Below, in pieces: positions 26,628 through 34,655 of a stretch of DNA of 64,000 bases. Numbering within the stretch: the stretch's first letter is position 1; every line of letters starts with the position of its first letter. A model generated the notes under the pieces. That model was not told the DNA's origin. It worked only from the letters and a program-made list of their open reading frames with translations, and did not search any database. The translations under genes and the position numbers were made by a program. Source of the stretch: S010-25 sp964441285 (GTDB lineage: Bacteria; Pseudomonadota; Gammaproteobacteria; SZUA-229); contig CAYTUK010000012.1 in assembly GCA_964441285.1 (NCBI GenBank), forward strand, positions 1 to 64,000, written 5' to 3'.

Positions 26628-27932
26628 ATGGCAGCAGGTAATTTCACAGAGCTAAAGAAGCGTTTACTCTTCGTGCTTGGCGCGTTGATTGTATTCAGAA
26701 TTGGCACTTTTATACCTGTGCCTGGTGTTGATCCGGCTGTGCTATCAGTCCTGTTTGATCAGCAAAAAGGCAGTATTTTAGGCGTATTTAATATGTTCTC
26801 AGGTGGTGCATTGAGTCGTATGTCAGTGTTTGCACTGGGTATTATGCCTTATATTTCAGCATCAATTATAATGCAGTTACTAGCAGTGACGGTGCCTTCG
26901 CTTGAGCAATTAAAAAAAGAAGGGGAAATTGGTCGGCGTAAAATATCAATGTATACACGTTATTTTGCGTTGGTACTTGCTACTTTCCAGTCTATTGGTA
27001 TTGCTATTGCACTGGAAAGTCAGTCAGTTCAGTCAACTTCACTGGTTATGAATCCAGGCATAAGTTTCGTTTTTACCGCATCGATTACATTGGTGACGGG
27101 TACCATGTTCCTCATGTGGCTGGGTGAACAGGTGACTGAAAGAGGTATCGGAAATGGTATTTCGTTGATTATTTTTGCCGGCATTGTTTCTGGTTTGCCG
27201 CGTGCTATTGGTGGTACGCTGGAGCTGGTTAGGACCGGCGAATTGCATACTCTGGCAACATTGTTTTTGTTTGTACTGGCGATTGCGGTAACCGCTTTTG
27301 TTGTTTTTGTTGAACGCGGTCAAAGAAGGATTACGGTTAATTATGCTAAAAAGCAGATGGGCAGGAAGCAATATCAGGCACAGAGCAGTCACTTACCACT
27401 AAAATTAAATATGGCGGGTGTTATTCCACCTATATTCGCTTCAAGTATTATTCTGTTTCCAGCCACAATGGCAAGCTGGTTTGGGCAATCGAATGGTATG
27501 GAGTGGTTGCAAAATGTTGCAAGTAAGCTGTCGCCAGGTCAACCAATTTATATTATTCTGTTTTCTATCGCGATTGTGTTTTTCTGCTTCTTTTATACGG
27601 CATTACAGTTTAATGCGCGAGATACCGCCGATAACCTGAAACGTTCAGGCGCTTTTATTCCTGGAATACGTCCAGGTGAGCAAACGGCAAAGTATATCGA
27701 TAAGGTAATGACACGGCTGACACTGGTTGGTGCATTTTATATCACTTTAGTATGTTTATTACCTGAATTTTTGATTTTGTACTGGCATGTTCCTTTTTAC
27801 TTCGGCGGGACTTCATTGTTGATTATCGTTGTCGTAGTAATGGATTTTATGGCTCAGATCCAGTCGCACCTTATGTCGCATCAGTATGAAGGCATAATGA
27901 AAAAAGCTAACCTTGAAGGGTATAAGCACTAA
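26628..27932 (+). CDS. secY: Preprotein translocase subunit SecY
   Basis: SecY is the inner-membrane channel for secretion and membrane insertion. The 434-residue protein has the N-terminal plug region (IPVPGVDPAVL), ten predicted membrane helices, and the ribosome/SecA-binding cytoplasmic loops (for example ERGQRRITVNYAKKQMGRK near residues 226-245). It is in the normal spc-operon position after rplO. Confidence 0.98.
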   Translation: MAAGNFTELKKRLLFVLGALIVFRIGTFIPVPGVDPAVLSVLFDQQKGSILGVFNMFSGGALSRMSVFALGIMPYISASIIMQLLAVTVPSLEQLKKEGEIGRRKISMYTRYFALVLATFQSIGIAIALESQSVQSTSLVMNPGISFVFTASITLVTGTMFLMWLGEQVTERGIGNGISLIIFAGIVSGLPRAIGGTLELVRTGELHTLATLFLFVLAIAVTAFVVFVERGQRRITVNYAKKQMGRKQYQAQSSHLPLKLNMAGVIPPIFASSIILFPATMASWFGQSNGMEWLQNVASKLSPGQPIYIILFSIAIVFFCFFYTALQFNARDTADNLKRSGAFIPGIRPGEQTAKYIDKVMTRLTLVGAFYITLVCLLPEFLILYWHVPFYFGGTSLLIIVVVVMDFMAQIQSHLMSHQYEGIMKKANLEGYKH

Positions 27933-27984
27933 TTTACCCTATAAACCAAATTGTTAAACGGTTGAATTAACAGGAACAAGAAAA

Positions 27985-28098
27985 ATGAAAGTTCGTGCTT
28001 CGATTAAAAAAATGTGTAGGAATTGTAAAATCATCAAGCGTAAAGGCATTTTGCGTGTGATCTGCACAGACCCTCGCCATAAGCAGCGTCAAGGTTAG
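27985..28098 (+). CDS. rpmJ: 50S ribosomal protein L36 (zinc-binding form)
   Basis: This 37-residue gene lies between secY and rpsM. It reads MKVRASIKKMCRNCKIIKR and has the zinc ligands C11, C14, C27 and H32, so it is the C+ form. An AGGAA ribosome binding site lies about 8-12 bases upstream. In E. coli it is likewise the last gene of the spc operon. Confidence 0.96.
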   Translation: MKVRASIKKMCRNCKIIKRKGILRVICTDPRHKQRQG

Positions 28099-28130
28099 AG
28101 TCGCACAAAGACAGTTTTTTTGGCTACCTC

Positions 28131-28159
28131 TTGATAAAAAACTTTATTATTTGTAAAAT
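28131..28159 (+). promoter_or_regulatory. Promoter of the rpsM (alpha) operon
   Basis: TTGATA (28131-28136) and TAAAAT (28154-28159) are spaced by 17 bases, each 5/6 to consensus. The leader to the rpsM ATG at 28193 would be under 30 nt, apparently too short for the long S4-binding pseudoknot leader known in E. coli. Confidence 0.55.
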
Positions 28160-28192
28160 CACGCGCTTTGTCGCGCAAACACGGTATTAAAA

Positions 28193-28549
28193 ATGGCTCG
28201 AATTGCAGGTATAAACATACCACCAAATAAACACACTGTTATTGGCTTAAGGCATATATATGGTGTGGGACAGACGCGTGCAAAACAAATTTGTGCGGCA
28301 ACTGGTATTAGTGAAGATGTGAAAATTGGTCAGTTGTCAGAAGATCAGCTTGAAACATTGCGTACCGAGGTGGGTAAATTCTCCGTAGAGGGCGATTTAC
28401 GCCGTGAAGTATCAATGAGCATTAAACGTCTGATGGATCTTGGTTGTTATCGTGGTATTCGTCATCGTCGAGGGTTGCCTCTGCGTGGACAGCGTACTAA
28501 AACCAATGCCCGTACGCGGAAGGGGCCACGTCGGCCTATAACGCGATAA
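28193..28549 (+). CDS. rpsM: 30S ribosomal protein S13
   Basis: S13 forms head-to-body bridges with the large subunit and touches P-site tRNA. The 118-residue protein begins MARIAGINIPPNKHTVIGL and ends with the basic tail NARTRKGPRRPI. First gene of the alpha operon. Confidence 0.98.
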   Translation: MARIAGINIPPNKHTVIGLRHIYGVGQTRAKQICAATGISEDVKIGQLSEDQLETLRTEVGKFSVEGDLRREVSMSIKRLMDLGCYRGIRHRRGLPLRGQRTKTNARTRKGPRRPITR

Positions 28550-28668
28550 AATTTTAAGCGATTTAGTCACAACTGTTGTTGTAATGCAGGCGGTAGAGTT
28601 TTAGGCAGTAAATTTTAGATAGTTAGTTGTTCACTTAATAATATTAGAAACAAACATAGAGTAATTAC

Positions 28669-29052
28669 ATGGCTGGTCCAGAAACAAAGAAAAAGGTTAA
28701 ACGCGCAGTTATTGATGGTGTTGCACACATCTATGCGACTTTCAATAATACCATCGTTACGATAACAGACCGTCAGGGTAATACACTGGCCTGGGCGACT
28801 TCTGGTGGTTCAGGTTTTCGCGGCTCACGTAAAAGTACACCTTTTGCTGCACAGGTGGCAGCTGAACGTGCTGGTGCCCGTGCTAAAGACTATGGCATGA
28901 AAAATATTGAAGTGTTAGTTCGTGGGCCCGGTCCGGGTAGAGAGTCGGCGGTGCGCTCACTCAATAACATAGGCTTTAAAATTACAAATATTACTGATGT
29001 AACACCTATTCCTCATAATGGTTGTCGCCCTCCTAAAAGACGCCGTGTGTAA
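28669..29052 (+). CDS. rpsK: 30S ribosomal protein S11
   Basis: S11 is a platform protein near the mRNA exit. The 127-residue protein contains NTIVTITDRQGNTLAWATSG and VRGPGPGRESAVRSL, and ends PHNGCRPPKRRRV. The 119 bases before it show no clear feature. Confidence 0.98.
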   Translation: MAGPETKKKVKRAVIDGVAHIYATFNNTIVTITDRQGNTLAWATSGGSGFRGSRKSTPFAAQVAAERAGARAKDYGMKNIEVLVRGPGPGRESAVRSLNNIGFKITNITDVTPIPHNGCRPPKRRRV

Positions 29053-29063
29053 GAGATAAAATA

Positions 29064-29684
29064 ATGGCTAAATATACAGGACCAAAATGTAAACTCAGTC
29101 GTCGTGAAGGCGTTGACCTTGAATTAAAATCTTCGCTGCGCCCGTTAGACAGTAAATGTAAACTTGATCAGGTGCCAGGGCAGCACGGTGCAAGGCGTAC
29201 ACGCCTGTCTGATTATGCGCTGCAGTTACGCGAAAAACAAAAAGTTCGCCGTATTTATGGCGTTCTGGAAAAGCAATTCCGTAATTATTATAAAGCGGCC
29301 GCACGTATCAAAGGTTCTACGGGCGAAAACTTACTTCAATTATTAGAGCGCCGCCTTGATAATGTCGTTTATCGATCAGGTTTTGGTGCAACCCGTGCAG
29401 AAGCACGGCAAATCGTTAATCACAAATGTATACTGGTCAATAGCAAGGTGGTAAATATTGCTTCCTACCAGGTTCGTGAAAACGATGTCATTTCAATTCG
29501 TGAAAAAGCAAAAAAGCAGACACGCATTGCCGATTCTATCAATATGGCCAAGCAAAAGGGCATTGTTGAATGGATTGCTCTGGACGATAGCAAGTTGGAG
29601 GCTATCTATAAAAATGTACCAGAACGTGCTGACTTGCCAGCGGATATCAACGAACAGTTGATTGTCGAACTTTATTCCAAATAG
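29064..29684 (+). CDS. rpsD: 30S ribosomal protein S4
   Basis: S4 starts small-subunit assembly and autoregulates the alpha operon in E. coli. The 206-residue protein has the N-terminal globular part with KLSRREGVDLELKS and an S4 RNA-binding domain near residues 96-156 (RRLDNVVYRSGFG). It is the zinc-free type. Confidence 0.98.
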   Translation: MAKYTGPKCKLSRREGVDLELKSSLRPLDSKCKLDQVPGQHGARRTRLSDYALQLREKQKVRRIYGVLEKQFRNYYKAAARIKGSTGENLLQLLERRLDNVVYRSGFGATRAEARQIVNHKCILVNSKVVNIASYQVRENDVISIREKAKKQTRIADSINMAKQKGIVEWIALDDSKLEAIYKNVPERADLPADINEQLIVELYSK

Positions 29685-29699
29685 GGGAGCCATACCAGA

Positions 29700-30692
29700 A
29701 TGTCAGGCAGTGATGAACTTCTTACACCACGTACGATTAATGTACAATCCTTTAGTGACACACATGCAAAAGTGGCTCTTGAACCATTAGAACGCGGTTT
29801 TGGTCATACTTTAGGCAATGCATTACGTCGAGTTTTACTTTCTTCAATTGAAGGAAGTGCCATTGTCGAGGCGCAAATTGAAGGTGTTGTGCATGAATAC
29901 AGTACACTTGAGGGCGTGCAGGAGGATGTGCTTGAAATTCTGCTAAATCTGAAAGGCATTGCGCTTGTTATGCACAGTAACGATGAACAGACCATCACCC
30001 TGAATAAAAAAGGTTCGGGTATTGTGACGGCCGCTGATATTGAAACTGGCCATGATATTGAAATTATGAATCCAGATCATGTTATCGCAAATGTAAACAA
30101 AGATGGCAAGCTGAACATTACGATGAAAGTGACCAAAGGCCGTGGTTACCAGCCGTCCAATACGCGCAATGCTGATGCTGAGCCAGCAAGTATTGGAACT
30201 TTACGCCTGGATGCTTCATTCGGTCCGATTCGCCGCGTTTCCTACAATGTTGAGAACGCACGGGTTGCACAGAGCACCAATCTGGATAAACTTATCATTG
30301 ACCTGCAAACAAATGGCACGGTTGATCCAGAAGAATCAATTAGAATGGCAGCGACAATTCTTCAGGCACAACTGTCATCGTTTGTTAATCTGCAAAGCAT
30401 CGAAGATGAGGTCGCAGAGGACAAAGAGGCAGACGTTGACCCAATTTTACTGCGTCCAGTTGATGAATTGGAACTTACTGTACGTTCTGCTAACTGTCTT
30501 AAGGCAGAGACGATTTATTACATTGGTGATCTGATACAGCGCACTGAAGTAGAACTATTAAGAACACCTAATTTAGGTAAAAAGTCATTAACAGAAATAA
30601 AAGATGTGCTGGCTTCGCATGGGCTCTCTTTAGGTATTCAATTAGACAACTGGCCGCCTGCTTCAATCCGCGAGAAGGAAGAAGAGAGTTAA
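29700..30692 (+). CDS. rpoA: DNA-directed RNA polymerase subunit alpha
   Basis: Alpha dimerises to start RNA polymerase assembly, and its C-terminal domain binds UP elements and activators. The 330-residue protein has the assembly segment ERGFGHTLGNALRRVLLSS near residues 32-50 and the C-terminal helix-hairpin-helix domain, with NCLKAETIYYIGDL and TPNLGKKSLTEIKDVL from about residue 263. Normal length and position. Confidence 0.99.
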   Translation: MSGSDELLTPRTINVQSFSDTHAKVALEPLERGFGHTLGNALRRVLLSSIEGSAIVEAQIEGVVHEYSTLEGVQEDVLEILLNLKGIALVMHSNDEQTITLNKKGSGIVTAADIETGHDIEIMNPDHVIANVNKDGKLNITMKVTKGRGYQPSNTRNADAEPASIGTLRLDASFGPIRRVSYNVENARVAQSTNLDKLIIDLQTNGTVDPEESIRMAATILQAQLSSFVNLQSIEDEVAEDKEADVDPILLRPVDELELTVRSANCLKAETIYYIGDLIQRTEVELLRTPNLGKKSLTEIKDVLASHGLSLGIQLDNWPPASIREKEEES

Positions 30693-30784
30693 AAGGGTAG
30701 GCATTTAATGGGTTCTGAGCATCGTTAGCAGTAGTAGTCAGAACATATTTATCGATAAAATTTTTAGAGTAAAGGTTAAACAAC

Positions 30785-31162
30785 ATGCGTCATCATAAGG
30801 CCGGTCGCCGCTTAAACCGCAATAGTAGTCATCGTAAAGCTATGTTCAGCAATATGACAAACTCACTATTTGATCATGAAATTATTAAAACCACCTTGCC
30901 AAAAGCAAAAGAATTACGTCGAGTTGCTGAACCATTAATTACAATGGCAAAAGAAGATTCGGTCGCTAATCGCCGTCAGGCATTTGCGAATTTGCGCGAT
31001 AAAGCACTGGTTGGTAAATTATTTAATGAATTGGGCCCGCGTTATAAAACCCGCCCTGGTGGTTATACTCGCATCATGAAATGTGGCTTTCGCAGTGGCG
31101 ATGCTGCGCCAATGGCTTATATCGAACTGGTTGATCGGCCCGCTGATGCTGTTGAAGAATAG
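30785..31162 (+). CDS. rplQ: 50S ribosomal protein L17
   Basis: L17 is the last gene of the ribosomal block. The 125-residue protein begins MRHHKAGRRLNRNSSHRKAM and has the GGYTRIMKCGFRSGDAAPMA segment. A strong terminator follows at 31190. Confidence 0.98.
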   Translation: MRHHKAGRRLNRNSSHRKAMFSNMTNSLFDHEIIKTTLPKAKELRRVAEPLITMAKEDSVANRRQAFANLRDKALVGKLFNELGPRYKTRPGGYTRIMKCGFRSGDAAPMAYIELVDRPADAVEE

Positions 31163-31189
31163 ACAGGAATATTTCTTTAGATATTGCTT

Positions 31190-31219
31190 AAAAAACCGGC
31201 TTCGTGCTGGTTTTTTTTT
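31190..31219 (+). terminator. Rho-independent terminator after rplQ
   Basis: ACCGGC pairs with GCTGGT (31195-31200 with 31206-31211, one G-T pair) over the loop TTCGT, with an A-run before and nine T after. It ends the ribosomal supercluster transcript. Confidence 0.9.
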
Positions 31220-31335
31220 GCCTGGGATGGTGACCCGGATATGTGAGTATCAGGTCTGACTGGGCGCGTGGTTGTGTCTGCCTCGTGTCAAGAGCGCTTT
31301 TTGTATGACTTAATCTGTGTGAAGTAGAGAAATAT

Positions 31336-31884
31336 ATGGGCATTATTAAACTGTTTAGTGCCAGAAAGAAACCTGCTGATCGGTTTGAACAGCTGGTTTC
31401 ACCTCATATCAACAATTTGTATCGTTTCGCCTGCCGCTTATGCCAGAATTCAGAAGATGCCGAGGAGTTAGTACAGCTCCTGCTTACAAAGCTGTTTGTT
31501 AAGCTTGAGGAACTTGATCAGGTTGAGTCGCTACGCCCCTGGTTATTTCGTTCACTGTATAACCTGTATGTGGATTCGTACCGTAAACAACAGCGTTTAT
31601 TAAAGATTATCAGCCCTGAGGAGATCTCAGGCGATATAGCGACACCGGATAAATCACCAGATGAGAAAATGGAGTTAACTCAGTATCAACATATCATTAT
31701 GCGTGCTATGACGCAGTTGAACGAACAGCAACGGCTGGTTATGTTATTGCATGACGCAGAAGGATATACATTAACGGAGCTATCAGACATACTTCAAACA
31801 CCACTCGGTACACTTAAATCGCGGTTGCATCGAGCCAGAAATCAAGTGAAGTCAATAATGGAAATGGAACTTTCTGATGATTAG
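31336..31884 (+). CDS. ECF-type RNA polymerase sigma factor
   Basis: This 182-residue protein has only sigma regions 2 and 4, as extracytoplasmic-function sigma factors do. Region 2 covers about residues 17-85 (INNLYRFACRLCQNSEDAEE, then RPWLFRSLYNLYVDSYRK). Region 4 covers about 120-172, with the helix-turn-helix YTLTELSDILQTPLGTLKSR. The usual Q-E/D-T-F motif after DAEELVQ is replaced by LLLTKLF. It is followed after 32 bases by its probable anti-sigma factor. Target promoters are not known; membership in a named ECF group cannot be decided here. Confidence 0.92.
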   Translation: MGIIKLFSARKKPADRFEQLVSPHINNLYRFACRLCQNSEDAEELVQLLLTKLFVKLEELDQVESLRPWLFRSLYNLYVDSYRKQQRLLKIISPEEISGDIATPDKSPDEKMELTQYQHIIMRAMTQLNEQQRLVMLLHDAEGYTLTELSDILQTPLGTLKSRLHRARNQVKSIMEMELSDD

Positions 31885-31916
31885 GCTCGTGTTAGTAGTC
31901 AGGAGGCAATAATTTA

Positions 31917-32594
31917 ATGAATTGTGAACAGGTAGAAATTTTACTCAACGATTTCGTTGATGACACACTTGCGTCATTACAGACTGAATCGGTCAGCCAG
32001 CATTGTGCCACCTGTGAAAGCTGCACGCTATCCCTGAGTGCATTACGCCAGCAAATAATGGTATTACGCTCTCTGCCTCTGCCACAGGTATCAAGTGGAT
32101 TTGAAAAACATGTCATTAAGAATGCGATTGAGGCTGCAGGTAAGGCTCGCAGGGAAAACAGCTGGTTTAACAGCGGCATGTATAAAATGGCAGCAGCAGC
32201 AGTTGTTGCTGGCCTGGTGTTAGGTCTGAGCTTAATTAATATCACAAAAGTTGGTGCACCCGAAGACTATAGAGTAAGTGTGAGTGATCAGGTGCATACC
32301 ATAAAGGTTGCCATAGACTCTGACCAGGCACTTGATGGTGTAAAGCTGCGTGTTGAGTTATCCAATAATCTGGAACTGTCTGGTTTTGGTAATAAAAAGC
32401 AAATTAACTGGACGGCTAAACTGCGCAAAGGCGTTAATATTATTTCACTTCCCATTATTGGCCTTGCTCTGGGTGAAGGTAATATAACGACGCGCATTCG
32501 TTTAAATGGTAAAGAAAAAGTTATGCGTATTCAGACACAGTACAAATTACCAAATGACAGTTTGTATGACGTTAGCGGCATACGGCAGAGCTAG
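31917..32594 (+). CDS. Zinc-finger membrane anti-sigma factor
   Basis: A 225-residue protein begins with a zf-HC2-like anti-sigma domain: H29-x3-C33-x2-C36 (QHCATCESC). One membrane helix lies near residues 90-109 (AAAAVVAGLVLGLSLI). The periplasmic remainder of about 115 residues has alternating hydrophobic strands (VKLRVELSNNLELSGF, KGVNIISLPI) suggesting a beta-sandwich. This layout fits a membrane anchor that holds the upstream sigma factor and senses the periplasm. A GGAGG ribosome binding site lies at 31901-31905. Confidence 0.82.
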   Translation: MNCEQVEILLNDFVDDTLASLQTESVSQHCATCESCTLSLSALRQQIMVLRSLPLPQVSSGFEKHVIKNAIEAAGKARRENSWFNSGMYKMAAAAVVAGLVLGLSLINITKVGAPEDYRVSVSDQVHTIKVAIDSDQALDGVKLRVELSNNLELSGFGNKKQINWTAKLRKGVNIISLPIIGLALGEGNITTRIRLNGKEKVMRIQTQYKLPNDSLYDVSGIRQS

Positions 32595-32615
32595 AGTAGG
32601 TGCGTAGAAATTAGT

Positions 32616-33083
32616 ATGAGAATATATATAAAAAAACAGTTTATTTCAGTGGCTTGTACGTTATGTCTGTGTTTGCCATCTATTGTGCTGGCATCTTCTA
32701 CCGACGGGCTGGATGAATTAACCATTCGAGTGATAAACGATGGTGAGCCTGTGCTGGATGCGAATGATCTGGCATTGCCGGCTAACAATACAGTTGAACG
32801 CCATAGTAATGTGCGGGATGAAAATAAAAAAACCGCAGTTGGTAATGAAGGCACTGTACACGAAAATAATGACATAAATCAGCAAACGATGCATACCGAT
32901 GCTACAGAGCAGCAATCACCAGGCGTTCAGGTGTCGCCAGAAACTCCCAGCGCACCAGAACCAGTCAGTGCACCAGAAGCGCCCAGTATTCCGGAACCCG
33001 TTAGTACACCAGAAGCGCCCAGTATCCCAGAACCCGTTAGTGCACCAGAAACCCCCAGTATCCCATCGCCACAGGATGACTAA
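32616..33083 (+). CDS. Secreted proline-rich repeat protein
   Basis: I do not recognise this 155-residue protein. It has a basic N-terminus and a hydrophobic signal segment (VACTLCLCLPSIVLASS, cleavage probably after residue 26), a charged middle part, and a C-terminal proline-rich tail. The tail is made of three 12-residue repeats of the form EPVSAPEAPSIP. Such tails often span the periplasm or cell wall or act as flexible linkers. It is 21 bases after the anti-sigma gene, so probably co-transcribed; function unknown. Confidence 0.7.
   Translation: MRIYIKKQFISVACTLCLCLPSIVLASSTDGLDELTIRVINDGEPVLDANDLALPANNTVERHSNVRDENKKTAVGNEGTVHENNDINQQTMHTDATEQQSPGVQVSPETPSAPEPVSAPEAPSIPEPVSTPEAPSIPEPVSAPETPSIPSPQDD
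32958..33065 (+). repeat. Three tandem 36-bp repeats in the proline-rich gene
   Basis: Units at 32958-32993, 32994-33029 and 33030-33065 each encode a version of EPVSAPEAPSIP. They differ at a few third positions and by A/T substitutions (SAPE, STPE, SAPETP). The period is a multiple of three, so copy-number change would keep the frame. Confidence 0.9.
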
Positions 33084-33274
33084 GAACGCTTAATGGTACC
33101 CATTTGCCTGAAGATGAGGAAAAGTTACAGCAATGGAGAAGAACCGGTAAAAATGGAAGTAAAAGTTAGTTGCAATGCGCGCTAAGGCAGCCCGCACTGT
33201 TGAGAAGGTTAAGGCGAAATTAATGTATTGTTATAGCTGTTTAACCAGCCACTACTGTGTAATAATTACGCTCT

Positions 33275-34627
33275 ATGCAGCGTATATTTAGTAAAGAATT
33301 TTGTCTGGGCCTGACGTTATGTCTAATGGCATTTCAGGTCGTAGCGAAGAAGTTGGTGGCGACAACATTAGAAAACTCGGTATTAAAAAGTTCGACAGCA
33401 TGTATACATAACCCGTATTTGGGCGCTCAGTATTTCAAACAGGGCGAATATCTGCAGGCAAAATTATGTTTTGAGCAGTTATTAAAGCGGGCTAAAAAAC
33501 GCGGCAAGCCGTCCCCATCTCTTTACTATAATCTAGGTTCAGTCTATTTCAAACTGGCGCAGTTTAACAAGAGTGAAGCCTTATTTAAGCGACTGACAAA
33601 AGATAAAAAGCTGGGCGCAGTGGCGTACTATAATCTGGCCTTAATCGAAAATAAGTTGGGTAACAGGCAGTCTGTTATCAATTATTTCAACGCAGGTAGG
33701 CAGGCTTCAAAGAATAAATCGCTCACAATATTGATTAACCGTCAATTATTGAAATTGCAGAGGCATACACCAAAGAAAAGCAGGTTAGCCACGATTCGAG
33801 ACTGGCATGCCTATCTATATGCAAGCCCAGGTTACGATTCCAATATCTATTCTGCGCCACTTGAAGCGGCCTCAAATAAATCCGGGAATTTTTTGCAGGT
33901 TATCGGGTTGTTCGAAAAAACAATTATTGGTAAGGGTGGCAAACAGCCCGTATTGTTGTTTACCTCTTCTGTTTTTTTCTCCAACTATGTTGCGACTAAT
34001 TTTAATGATTATGATTTGTATGACCTGGGCGTGCGTTATCTGCATCCGATTAATCACTGGCAAAATGCGATTGCCTTTAATGTTAAACAGTCAGATTATG
34101 GTCACCGCGAATACCAGCGCTCTGTTAACGGAACATTTAAAACCAGACGTTGGTTTTCCAATGGGAATACATTGAAATTACGCTACCATTATGAAAAAAT
34201 CGAAAGTCTGGATACAAGTTTCGATTACCTCGAAGGTGACCGGCAGAAATTAACCGCAAGTTATCAATTTAAATGGGCGTTTGACTCTGTTTATCTTTGG
34301 TATCAGCTGGAACTTAATAACCGAAAAAATACACTTAGACGCAACTATTCGCCAACACGAAATACACTGGGTGTGCGTTATGAGAAAAAAACTAATGCTG
34401 TAAATAAAGTTCTTGCTACAATTGAATACAGACGTGGTGTGTATACTCCAACATCGTTTCAAAACAGATTAGATAATCGGGTGACATATGCGCTTGCTTA
34501 TGTTCACAATATGGCGAGTAACTGGCAATTTATGGCACGCTGGCGATTCCAGAGAAATCGCTCAAGGGATCTTTTTTATTCCTATGACAGATATATTGCC
34601 TTACTCACGCTGAGAAAGTCTTTTTAG
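33275..34627 (+). CDS. TPR outer-membrane beta-barrel protein
   Basis: The 450-residue protein has a signal peptide (residues 1-24), tetratricopeptide repeats at about 45-150 (YYNLGSVYFKLAQFNKSEALF, VAYYNLALIENKLGNRQ), and then a C-terminal half of alternating aromatic strands that ends in phenylalanine (LTLRKSF), the mark of an outer-membrane barrel. The barrel starts with LYASPGYDSNIYSAP, recalling TPR-plus-barrel proteins such as the DUF560 surface-lipoprotein-assembly modifiers. Membership in that family is a guess. It follows the sigma cassette by 191 bases, on the same strand. Confidence 0.7.
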   Translation: MQRIFSKEFCLGLTLCLMAFQVVAKKLVATTLENSVLKSSTACIHNPYLGAQYFKQGEYLQAKLCFEQLLKRAKKRGKPSPSLYYNLGSVYFKLAQFNKSEALFKRLTKDKKLGAVAYYNLALIENKLGNRQSVINYFNAGRQASKNKSLTILINRQLLKLQRHTPKKSRLATIRDWHAYLYASPGYDSNIYSAPLEAASNKSGNFLQVIGLFEKTIIGKGGKQPVLLFTSSVFFSNYVATNFNDYDLYDLGVRYLHPINHWQNAIAFNVKQSDYGHREYQRSVNGTFKTRRWFSNGNTLKLRYHYEKIESLDTSFDYLEGDRQKLTASYQFKWAFDSVYLWYQLELNNRKNTLRRNYSPTRNTLGVRYEKKTNAVNKVLATIEYRRGVYTPTSFQNRLDNRVTYALAYVHNMASNWQFMARWRFQRNRSRDLFYSYDRYIALLTLRKSF

Positions 34628-34655
34628 TAAAGGCAATACCCTGTATTTTTCAGGT

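Noticed and set aside
33098..33175. Short open stretch after the proline-rich gene reading NGTHLPEDEEKLQQW in another frame
   Set aside because: It could be a frameshifted C-terminus of the upstream gene, but it is too short to support without relatives for comparison.
33084..33274. Cobalamin-riboswitch-like string GGCAGCCCGCACTGTTGA near 33186-33203
   Set aside because: Other conserved parts of that riboswitch (AGGGAA segment, B12 box) are missing and the downstream gene is not a B12 gene.
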